Positions 1 to 4,910 of a stretch of DNA of 5,336 bases are shown piece after piece; within the stretch, counting starts at the first letter, position 1; each line of letters opens with the position of its first letter. A program made the position numbers and the translations under genes. This stretch comes from Flavisolibacter sp. Its GTDB lineage: Bacteria; Bacteroidota; Bacteroidia; Chitinophagales; Chitinophagaceae. The notes below the pieces were generated by a model. That model was given only the letters and a program-made list of their open reading frames with translations. It was not told where the DNA came from and ran no database searches. The stretch is from the NCBI GenBank assembly GCA_013695175.1, contig JACDAZ010000238.1:1-5336 (forward strand), read 5' to 3'.

Positions 1-243
1 GCATAGTGGTCATGTTATGCGGAAATACTGCAGGCGCTGTATTCCGCTTTGCTTTTCCTATTAAACAACTTGTACATAGTTAATGCGGAATAAGGCGCTG
101 GAGCTGAACTCCCTACAATCTTCCACCGGCTTTTATTAAAACTAAATTAAAGTTAAGGCTGCCATAAACGCTCCGCGTATGCAGCCTGGCCAGCGCACAA
201 AAAACAGTCATTGATTTATAAGTATAACCAATGTAAATAATTA
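1..243. repeat. GC-richer non-coding stretch with imperfect inverted repeats
   Basis: No convincing gene is visible here. The stretch is visibly richer in G and C than the following intergenic DNA and holds several inverted repeats. GCATA (1-5) faces TATGC (16-20). GCGGAAATAC (19-28) faces GTATTCCGC (39-47), with one bulged A. GGAG (100-103) faces CTCC (109-112). GGCTGC (157-162) faces GCAGCC (181-186), with ATA and CGC also pairing around small bulges. The words GCGGAA and AGGCGCTG occur twice (near 19-38 and 85-100). This looks like a REP-type or other interspersed repeat. A forward frame is open from 3 to 83 (TAA stop at 81-83), so the tail of a gene entering from the left cannot be excluded. 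The 157-186 hairpin lies downstream of the lipoprotein gene but has no T-run after it on the minus strand, so it is a poor intrinsic terminator. Confidence 0.4.
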
Positions 244-687
244 TTAAAAATTATTTGTAGTAAGCACTACGTACATGCCGGGTATTTGAATATTGCCATC
301 ATCTTCGGCAGTAATAAATACCCTTGTTGGTTTAAATGAAGATACTGTTTCAAAAGAAGCTTTTAACTTGCTTGATAAGAAACCTGTTGAACTATTTATT
401 TGACCTATATTTTTTACGCCACTGTTTTCAGTATCCATCCATACCACATATGTGTTCTTCGGTATCTGCAACCTGTTTGGTTCTGCCAGGTTATTTATTG
501 AAATTTCAATTTTATGATTGCTATTATTATCCGTTTTTACTTTTACTGTGCCTTCTGCTGCAGGTACCACAGATGAAGTTTGAAAAGAAACTTTCCGTGC
601 ACATGAATTAAAAATGACACTAATACATAATGTTGCAGCAAACAGGATAAAAACCTTGTTGATTGAATTGGTATAAATTGCTTTCAT
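244..687 (-). CDS. Small lipoprotein with RskA C-terminal-like domain
   Basis: This 147-aa protein begins with a short lysine-containing n-region, a hydrophobic segment (about residues 12-27) and a Cys at 29 in the context FNSC. That suggests a type II (lipoprotein) signal peptide with Cys29 lipidated, although the -3 residue Phe is not ideal. The mature part is about 119 aa with no further membrane segment. From about residue 72 the pattern PKNTYVVW, then a Gly-containing stretch, then FITAEDD and a final P..YVVL resembles the C-terminal domain of anti-sigma-K factor RskA. In RskA, a YxxW motif and an AVTxEP..G..P.GPVVL tail frame a small beta domain. This similarity is read by eye and is an inference. 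No sigma factor lies beside the gene. The last 65 codons occur a second time as a dead fragment at 2110-2312. The single ATG at 687 gives the complete signal peptide, so this start is preferred. Function is otherwise unknown. Confidence 0.85.
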   Translation of the reverse strand: MKAIYTNSINKVFILFAATLCISVIFNSCARKVSFQTSSVVPAAEGTVKVKTDNNSNHKIEISINNLAEPNRLQIPKNTYVVWMDTENSGVKNIGQINSSTGFLSSKLKASFETVSSFKPTRVFITAEDDGNIQIPGMYVVLTTNNF

Positions 688-834
688 GTTTATTGTATTT
701 AATTATATAATTGATTTTTTGAGATAAATAAAATTAAACATACCTGTACAATATAAACAGATAAAATGCCTTTAAATTTACTATTTATCTACATAACAGC
801 AGTTCTTGAAGGAACTTATTCATTTAATTACCAC

Positions 835-862
835 AAAAAAACAGCCACATTACTGCGACTGT
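835..862 (-). terminator. Intrinsic terminator of the OmpA-family gene
   Basis: Read on the minus strand, ACAGTCGC (862-855) pairs with GTGGCTGT (848-841) across a six-base loop. Eight RNA pairs form, two of them G-U, followed at once by a run of Ts (840-835; the 841 position is also T and closes the stem). It sits 43 bases after the stop codon of the OmpA-family gene and upstream of the lipoprotein gene, so the two genes are probably separate transcription units. Confidence 0.75.
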
Positions 863-905
863 CATTATTTTCCTGATTCTATACTAAATATTATGCTTAA
901 GTAAT

Positions 906-1628
906 TTAATTACCTGATTCTAATTTGGCATCCTCTTTCATTTTGTCATTTGCAGTAATTACAAACTCTACACGCCTGTTAAGTGATCTTCCTTCATCTG
1001 TATCGTTAGTTGCAATCGGATCTGATTCTCCTTTACCAATAGTTGTTAAACGTGTACCTGCTATACCATTCATACCTGCATAATTAGTAACACTTTCAGC
1101 ACGTTTTTCTGATAAGGTTTGATTATAAGTTTCAGAACCTTTACTATCAGTGTGACCAATGACTGTGATGTTGGTTTGAGGATAGCGGATTAAAATCTCA
1201 TTGAATTTATCAAGATTAGTTTTTGCTGTTGCACTTAAATCAGAACGATCATACGCAAATAAAACCTGTTCTTTAAACTTTACGACAATAGCTTCACCTT
1301 CTCTTATTATTTCAGCATCTTTTATTTCTTTTGCCAGTTCTTCTGCCTGTTTGTCCATATTTCTTCCTATAACAGCACCGGTAACACCACCTACTGTTGC
1401 TCCAATTATGGCACCCATAGCTGTATTACCAACTACTTTTCCAATAACACCACCAACAACAGCACCACTTGTACCACCAATTACTGCACCTTTTTGCGAT
1501 TTGGTCATGGTGTTACAACCAGAAACAACAATAACAAATAAGATGGCAATTAAAGAAAACTTGAAAATATTTTTAAAATTTTTATTCTTTTGATTTGTAC
1601 TTTTTACAAAGTAAGGACTGTTTAACAT
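906..1628 (-). CDS. Glycine-zipper OmpA-family peptidoglycan-binding lipoprotein
   Basis: From the ATG at 1628 this is a 240-aa protein. It has a lysine-rich n-region, a hydrophobic stretch (about residues 24-35), and a clear lipobox VSGC with the lipidated Cys at 38. Residues 47-88 are a glycine zipper with repeated GxxxG spacing (GGTSGAVVGG, VGGVTGAVIG), a pattern thought to pack against membranes. A short charged helix follows, and then an OmpA C-terminal domain from about residue 110. The signature GHTDSKGSETYNQ with LSEKRAESV supplies the Asp (161) and Arg (176) that in this family bind the diaminopimelate of peptidoglycan. The later SLNRRVEF motif is also conserved. The protein should anchor in an outer membrane leaflet and hold the cell wall. 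The same frame can be extended to a GTG at 1688 (260 aa). The extension adds 20 residues before an already long n-region and covers an inverted repeat, so the ATG is preferred. Related E. coli proteins include YiaD, but orthology is not claimed. Confidence 0.93.
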   Translation of the reverse strand: MLNSPYFVKSTNQKNKNFKNIFKFSLIAILFVIVVSGCNTMTKSQKGAVIGGTSGAVVGGVIGKVVGNTAMGAIIGATVGGVTGAVIGRNMDKQAEELAKEIKDAEIIREGEAIVVKFKEQVLFAYDRSDLSATAKTNLDKFNEILIRYPQTNITVIGHTDSKGSETYNQTLSEKRAESVTNYAGMNGIAGTRLTTIGKGESDPIATNDTDEGRSLNRRVEFVITANDKMKEDAKLESGN

Positions 1629-1643
1629 GTATTTTGATTTATC

Positions 1644-1663
1644 TGCAGGTAGAATTACCTGCA
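1644..1663 (-). promoter_or_regulatory. Inverted repeat before the OmpA-family start codon
   Basis: TGCAGGTA (1644-1651) and TACCTGCA (1656-1663) form a perfect 8-bp inverted repeat with a four-base centre, ending 15 bases upstream of the ATG at 1628. It could be a dimeric-regulator operator or a 5'-leader hairpin near the ribosome-binding region. Just upstream, the minus strand reads TACATTG, close to the Bacteroidota -7 element TAnnTTTG, but no TTTG -33 element is seen at the right distance. The function is inferred. Confidence 0.4.
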
Positions 1664-1699
1664 ACAATGTAAGGTAGCTGTACGGCACCGGATAATATG

Positions 1700-1716
1700 T
1701 TAAAGCCTAGCTTTAA
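1700..1716 (-). terminator. Possible weak hairpin after the 100-aa gene
   Basis: TTAAAGC (1700-1706) and GCTTTAA (1710-1716) form a perfect 7-bp inverted repeat around a three-base loop, 76 bases past the stop of the gene ending at 1792. It could terminate that transcript, but there is no T-run after it on the minus strand and the stem is AT-rich. It could equally be part of the control region of the OmpA-family gene. Confidence 0.25.
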
Positions 1717-1791
1717 TGCTTGTAAAATTCTATGATTTAAAATTATAAGCTAACTATTATCTATAAACGAATATTCCAACCAATAAACTAT

Positions 1792-2094
1792 TTATCCATT
1801 TTCATTTGATTCAACTATTGATTTAATATCATTTACACTGGCATTTTTCAATGTATTAATCTCCAGGTGTTTTCCTATAAAGCCATGATTTCCATTGAAA
1901 GCAAGAAAGCATGAACCTTCCGGCATTGGATTGCCATATAAATCACTTTCCATTATGTACACTTCATCAAGATGCGGGTATTTAAAAACCCTGGCATTTG
2001 GTGCAATCTGTGCGTTTATAGGTGCATCGCTTTCTATTAGTCCTGTCCTTTGTATAGTTTCCTGATCTATATTGAAATTATTATTATCTGTCAT
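1792..2094 (-). CDS. Hypothetical protein, 100 aa
   Basis: I do not recognise this protein. It is acidic, without a signal peptide or membrane segment, and has one cysteine (in EGSCFLAF). The first 20 residues are Asn/Asp/Gln-rich and probably disordered. The middle (VFKYPHLDEVYIMESDLYGNPMPEG broken into strands, then GNHGFIG) looks like a small beta-rich fold, and the end (ASVNDIKSIVESNE) looks like a helix. The ATG at 2094 is chosen over a GTG one codon upstream at 2097. Codon usage and length support a real gene, although its upstream DNA has been remodelled: a copied fragment of the lipoprotein gene begins about 10 bases before the start. If transcription once came from an upstream gene, that arrangement has been lost. 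It is separated from the OmpA-family gene by about 160 bases. Confidence 0.65.
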   Translation of the reverse strand: MTDNNNFNIDQETIQRTGLIESDAPINAQIAPNARVFKYPHLDEVYIMESDLYGNPMPEGSCFLAFNGNHGFIGKHLEINTLKNASVNDIKSIVESNENG

Positions 2095-2109
2095 CACATT
2101 TTTTTATAA

Positions 2110-2312
2110 TTATTTAAAATAATTTGTAGTAAGCACTACGTACATACCGGTTATTTGAATATTGCCATCATCTTCGGCAGTAATAAATACTCTTGTTGGT
2201 TTAAATGAAGATACTGTTTTAAAAGAAGCTTTTAATTTGCTTGATAAGAAACCTGTTGAACTATTTATTTGACCTATATTTTTTTACGCCACTGTTTTCA
2301 GTATCCATCCAT
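2110..2312 (-). pseudogene. Truncated second copy of the lipoprotein gene (3' third)
   Basis: This stretch matches the last 65 codons of the lipoprotein gene at 244-687, in the same orientation. I count about six substitutions and one inserted base over roughly 200 bases, close to 97% identity. Similarity runs a few bases past the stop codon to about 2105 and ends sharply at 2312. The signal peptide and the first 82 codons are absent. An extra T in the run at 2279-2285 (seven instead of six) shifts the frame and brings in a TAG. The normal stop is lost but another TAA follows one codon later (2110-2112). Three of the six substitutions are silent. It cannot make a working lipoprotein and is best read as the remnant of a recent duplicate. 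Confidence 0.9.
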
Positions 2313-2430
2313 TACCGGTTATTTTTTCAAAAATAGTTTTTGATAATACTGCGTTAGGAACATATTCCAGTATTTCAACTAATATGCGTAATCTTTCTTT
2401 TTCGAGTTCAATGGTATCCTGTTGTTTCAT
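2284..2430 (-). pseudogene. Truncated cupin-like gene start, fused to lipoprotein remnant
   Basis: From an ATG at 2430 the minus strand encodes 48 codons. Residues 14-40 (LRILVEILEYVPNAVLSK and TIFEKITGN) match the N-terminal region of small single-domain cupins of Bacteroidota, which typically have (V)PNxVVSKTIxxKxTGN before the metal-binding strands. At residue 40 the cupin sequence stops and the frame enters the duplicated lipoprotein DNA out of frame, adding eight unrelated residues (GWILKTVA) before TAA at 2284. None of the cupin beta-barrel histidines are present, so a metal-binding cupin is not made. The coding frame up to the junction is intact, suggesting the break is recent. The family assignment rests on about 27 residues read by eye. 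The short chimeric ORF could still be translated. Confidence 0.6.
2312..2316. other. Recombination junction between cupin and lipoprotein sequences
   Basis: To the left of about 2312 the sequence follows the lipoprotein gene (matching up to 442). To the right it follows a cupin-like reading frame. Both gene remnants point the same way, with the cupin 5' end upstream. The simplest reading is one deletion that removed the cupin 3' part and the 5' part of an adjacent lipoprotein paralogue. The repeated CCATCCAT at the edge is a possible short-homology site. Confidence 0.6.
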
Positions 2431-2700
2431 AGCATATGCTTTTATTTTAAATATTATATAAAGTTCAGTTATACACGCACATATATCATTCAGCTTTACA
2501 CTATTAATTGCATTATTTATTGATTTGTGTTAAAGTTGACCGGTTTTAAAAAATGCTTTACTTCAATTGAATGCCTTTGAATGCATAACAAAGGCTGATA
2601 ACCAAAAAGATTTTACAAACAGGTAAATAAATTTAAAGAACTGGCATATTTATTTCATAGCAAGCATGAATTAGTAGCTAACCTTTTAAAACCCATAAAT
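2431..2700. other. Divergent intergenic region, no gene seen
   Basis: This AT-rich spacer separates the truncated cupin-like start (-) from the winged-helix-like gene (+), so it should hold promoters in both directions. No full Bacteroidota TTTG / TAnnTTTG pair could be placed on either strand. The only small structure noticed is a TGAATGC direct repeat (around 2567-2583). Confidence 0.5.
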
Positions 2701-2955
2701 ATGAAACCACTGAATCGCAAACTCCTCCTGGTTACTATGATCCGGCATGAAACGCTTACCCTTGAAGATGTAGGTAAATATGAAAATCTTGGCTTGGTAG
2801 CTGATAAAGTTCAATTGCGGTATTTATTAAAAGAATTAGTGGAAGAAGGTTTCCTTACTACTTTAGATGGTGCTATTACACCTACTTACACCATTACCGA
2901 TAAAGGAATTGAAGAAGGTAAAAGACTGGAACAAGAAGAAATGCAATCGAGGTAA
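2701..2955 (+). CDS. Small winged-helix-like DNA-binding protein (putative)
   Basis: This 84-aa protein has the make-up of a minimal winged helix-turn-helix. A first helix (about residues 5-17) is followed by TLEDVGKYENLG, then a likely recognition helix DKVQLRYLLKELVEEGFL (about 35-52), and a two-stranded wing with TTLDG then TPTYTITDKGIEEGKRL. The motif L..L.EEGFL...(wing)..Y.IT.KG is typical of PadR/MarR-like and other small winged-helix proteins, where ITDKG closes the wing. The family is not pinned down. No signal peptide or ligand-binding domain is present. The ATG at 2701 is the first start after in-frame stops. It is the only clear forward-strand gene in the window and converges on the oxidoreductase gene with only 24 bases between the two stop codons. 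It might regulate a neighbour, but nothing in the sequence shows that. Confidence 0.75.
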   Translation: MKPLNRKLLLVTMIRHETLTLEDVGKYENLGLVADKVQLRYLLKELVEEGFLTTLDGAITPTYTITDKGIEEGKRLEQEEMQSR

Positions 2956-2979
2956 AATTCTTTTCAGATTTCTAAATTT

Positions 2980-3978
2980 TTAATTCAACTGCAACAGGAT
3001 TTCGTAAGACCGCACCCTGGCATTATGATCGTATATATTTGATATCACCATCAATTCATCAACAACTGTTTGCTCAATAAAAGATTTTATTTGCTTTTCT
3101 ACTGTGGCTGTGCTTCCTGTGAAATTATATTTCAGCATTTGCTGCACGGCAAATTTTTCATTTTCATTCCATATGGCATCAAAATCGTCAACAGGTGCGT
3201 TTAAAGGAAAAGAAGTCCCCCGTACTACATTTAAGAAGAAAGCATATAAGGAACTTGCAAGATAATTTGCTTCTTCATCCGTATCAGCAGCTACTACATT
3301 CACACAAGCCATTGTATAAGGTTGTGCTAACTGTGATGAAGGTTGAAAGCTTTCACGATAAATTTCTAATGCAGGTTGCAATAAGCCAGGTGCAAAGTGA
3401 CTGGCGAATGCAAATGGAAGTCCAAGCATGCCTGCCAGTTGTGCACTGAATGTACTGGAACCTAACAACCAGATAGGAACATCCAAACCTTTGCCGGGAA
3501 CAGCATTTACCCTTCCCGGGTGTTCGTTTGTAAAATAATTTCTTAATTCAACTACGTTCTTTGGAAAATCATCTACTGTTTCTCTTATATCTCTTCTCAA
3601 TGCCATTGAAGTAAGTGGATCGGTGCCGGGAGCACGTCCTAAGCCAAGATCAATACGACCGGGATACATAGTTTCCAGCGTACCAAATTGTTCTGCCACA
3701 ACAAGTGGTGCATGGTTTGGCAACATAATACCACCTGAGCCCACACGAATCTTTTTTGTGTGAGCAGCTATATAACCAATAAGAACAACCGTAGCAGAAC
3801 TGGCAACACCTTCCAAATTGTGGTGCTCTGACATCCAGAAGCGTTTGTACCCAAATTCTTCTGCTTTTTGAGCCAGGTTCAAACTGTTGCGGAAAGAGTC
3901 AGCAGGAGTACTGCTAGCCAGAACAGGTACCAGGTCTAATATGGAAAGAGGGATATTTTGTCCTTTATTGTTTTTCAT
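2980..3978 (-). CDS. LLM-class flavin-dependent oxidoreductase
   Basis: This 332-aa protein is full length for the group 1 luciferase-like (bacterial luciferase/F420-reductase superfamily) oxidoreductases, whose E. coli member is YhbW. Characteristic blocks occur in order: LSILDLVPV (11-19), [16 protein letters not shown] (47-62), [25 protein letters not shown] (77-101, in pieces), [15 protein letters not shown] (106-120) and the ALRRD segment (126-130). The C-terminal TGST..VEKQI.SF (287-300) and [11 protein letters not shown] (308-318) also fit the family's TIM-barrel fold. Members use reduced flavin (FMN) or F420. The subgroup's substrates are mostly unknown, so no reaction is assigned. 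No flavin reductase lies nearby. The protein has no signal peptide and should be cytoplasmic. The ATG at 3978 puts LSILDLVPV at the usual distance from the N terminus. The gene stands alone between an inverted repeat at 4072-4099 and the converging gene. Confidence 0.95.
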   Translation of the reverse strand: MKNNKGQNIPLSILDLVPVLASSTPADSFRNSLNLAQKAEEFGYKRFWMSEHHNLEGVASSATVVLIGYIAAHTKKIRVGSGGIMLPNHAPLVVAEQFGTLETMYPGRIDLGLGRAPGTDPLTSMALRRDIRETVDDFPKNVVELRNYFTNEHPGRVNAVPGKGLDVPIWLLGSSTFSAQLAGMLGLPFAFASHFAPGLLQPALEIYRESFQPSSQLAQPYTMACVNVVAADTDEEANYLASSLYAFFLNVVRGTSFPLNAPVDDFDAIWNENEKFAVQQMLKYNFTGSTATVEKQIKSFIEQTVVDELMVISNIYDHNARVRSYEILLQLN

Positions 3979-4024
3979 AGATATGCAAACGATCTATTCC
4001 TTAATCTATATCCTAAGTTTTTAT

Positions 4025-4041
4025 ATTACCTGCAAATGCAG
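4025..4041 (-). promoter_or_regulatory. Possible promoter/operator element before the LLM oxidoreductase gene
   Basis: CTGCA-AA-TGCAG (4030-4041) is a small palindrome. On the minus strand it reads TGCATTTG, one base from the Bacteroidota -7 consensus TAnnTTTG, about 55 bases upstream of the start. No TTTG at the proper -33 spacing is visible. The overlapping word TTGCAGGTAAT is also found in the inverted repeat before the OmpA-family gene. The evidence is weak. Confidence 0.2.
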
Positions 4042-4071
4042 AGTCAGAGAGTTCTAACTGGATATTATAAT

Positions 4072-4099
4072 AATAGCATAAACCACCGTTTATGCTATT
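4072..4099 (-). terminator. Perfect 12-bp hairpin after the DsbA-like gene
   Basis: AATAGCATAAAC (4072-4083) and GTTTATGCTATT (4088-4099) pair without mismatch around a four-base loop. The hairpin lies 57 bases past the stop of the DsbA-like gene and upstream of the oxidoreductase gene, where a transcript end is expected. The sequence after it on the minus strand is ATTATAATATCC, not a clean T-run, so it may be a weak terminator, an RNA-stabilising hairpin, or an operator for the downstream gene. Confidence 0.5.
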
Positions 4100-4155
4100 C
4101 ATGCTCTTTACTATTAAAAAAGCAAAAAGATCCAGATCAATCTTTATTTTAATTT

Positions 4156-4725
4156 TTAAGCAACTGATTTTACACGCTTGCTTTTCGATTTATCTTTTTT
4201 CAATAAACCTTCAATGTGAGCAGACATTGCTTTTAAGCTGATTTCATCTTTATACCTTACATCATTTATAAAAAATACCGGGATATCAGTAATTCCCCTA
4301 TTGATGCCTTCTTTAAGATCATCCTGTATATAAACTCCATAATGACTGCTTAAAAGTTCTTCCAGGAATTTTTTTGACTTCACTCCTACATCACGGGCAT
4401 GACCTTTTAAACTAATAGTACCCAAGCTATGCCTGTTGGCAAAAAGTTCATTATGCATTTCCCAGAATTTTCCTTCCTGAGCCGCCGCCAAAGAGGCTTC
4501 AGCAGCTTTATGTGCTTTTTGATGTACCTGTACAAGTGGAAAATGCCTGAAATTAAATTTCACCTCTTCCGGGTATGCTGCTAATATTTTTTTAACAACT
4601 TCATTTGCTTTTCCAGTGGCTATACTTTCATAGTCACCAAACATTACTAATGTAACAGGTGCATTTGCATTACCAACAATTATCTTTTTGGAAGGAATCA
4701 CTTCTACTTCTTCTGCTTTTTTCAT
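4156..4725 (-). CDS. DsbA-like thioredoxin-fold protein lacking the CxxC
   Basis: This 189-aa protein follows the DsbA/Thioredoxin_4 pattern. VGNANAPVTLVMFGDYE (about 17-33) leads into the active-site position, followed by the all-helical insert (KFNFRHFPL at 57-64, HKAAEASLAAAQEGKFWEMHNELF at 72-95, in pieces) and the closing strand TDIPVFFIN (146-154) with the cis-proline at 149. Where the family has ECPYC, this protein has ESIAT (33-37), so both catalytic cysteines are gone, and no cysteine occurs anywhere else. It cannot do thiol-disulfide exchange itself. There is no signal peptide, so it should be cytoplasmic, unlike classical DsbA. The last 15 residues are lysine-rich (KKDKSKSKRVK), a tail that might bind nucleic acid or acidic partners (inference). 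Cytoplasmic relatives include the thioredoxin-like domain fused to some NhaA antiporters. The reading frame is intact and the rest of the fold is well kept, pointing to a retained non-redox role. The ATG at 4725 fits the family's N terminus. Confidence 0.88.
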   Translation of the reverse strand: MKKAEEVEVIPSKKIIVGNANAPVTLVMFGDYESIATGKANEVVKKILAAYPEEVKFNFRHFPLVQVHQKAHKAAEASLAAAQEGKFWEMHNELFANRHSLGTISLKGHARDVGVKSKKFLEELLSSHYGVYIQDDLKEGINRGITDIPVFFINDVRYKDEISLKAMSAHIEGLLKKDKSKSKRVKSVA

Positions 4726-4847
4726 ATTTATCTATTAATGTTCAGTGTTCTGTTTAAATATAACCCGCTATGGGCTTAAATCATGTTTTTTTAATACTAT
4801 AATTATACCACCAGGGCTTAGTTATATATGTTTGAGTTTAATTCAAT

Positions 4848-4878
4848 CAAAGAAAGGCTTTTGTTGCATATAGCCAAA
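4848..4878 (-). promoter_or_regulatory. Bacteroidota-type promoter candidate for the DsbA-like gene
   Basis: On the minus strand TTTG (4878-4875) is followed after 19 bases by TTTCTTTG (4855-4848). This matches the Bacteroidota housekeeping pattern TTTG-N19-21-TAnnTTTG except for one base. It lies about 120 bases upstream of the DsbA-like start and downstream of the YceI remnant, which would give a long 5' leader. It was found by eye in AT-rich DNA, where chance matches are possible. Confidence 0.35.
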
Positions 4879-4910
4879 TTAAATATTGTTAAGGTTGTGC
4901 AAGTAGAAGT

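Noticed and set aside
3..83. Possible gene tail on the forward strand, ending at TAA 81-83
   Set aside because: Only 26 open codons are visible, which is expected by chance, and they coincide with inverted repeats. No family was recognised.
336..611. Forward-strand open frame of 91 codons
   Set aside because: It lies opposite the lipoprotein gene and its product is a low-complexity Leu/Phe/Cys-rich translation. It is a shadow frame.
1201..1593. Forward-strand open frame of 130 codons
   Set aside because: It is antisense to the glycine zipper and OmpA domain. The repeated Pro/Thr/Ala is the mirror of GGN and GTN glycine and valine codons.
2956..2979. Bidirectional terminator between the converging stop codons
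   Set aside because: The 24-base gap holds only a very weak AT hairpin. Any terminator must lie inside a coding region or depend on a factor.
3195..3449. Forward-strand open frame of 84 codons
   Set aside because: It is antisense to the well-supported LLM oxidoreductase and resembles no known protein.
3958..4152. Forward-strand open frame of 64 codons
   Set aside because: It overlaps the oxidoreductase start and runs through the 12-bp hairpin. The composition is not protein-like and the region is better explained as control DNA.
4761..4797. CCC-GCTAT-GGG followed by a run of seven Ts on the forward strand, terminator-like
   Set aside because: The stem has only about three to five pairs, the T-run is about ten bases away, and no forward gene ends here.
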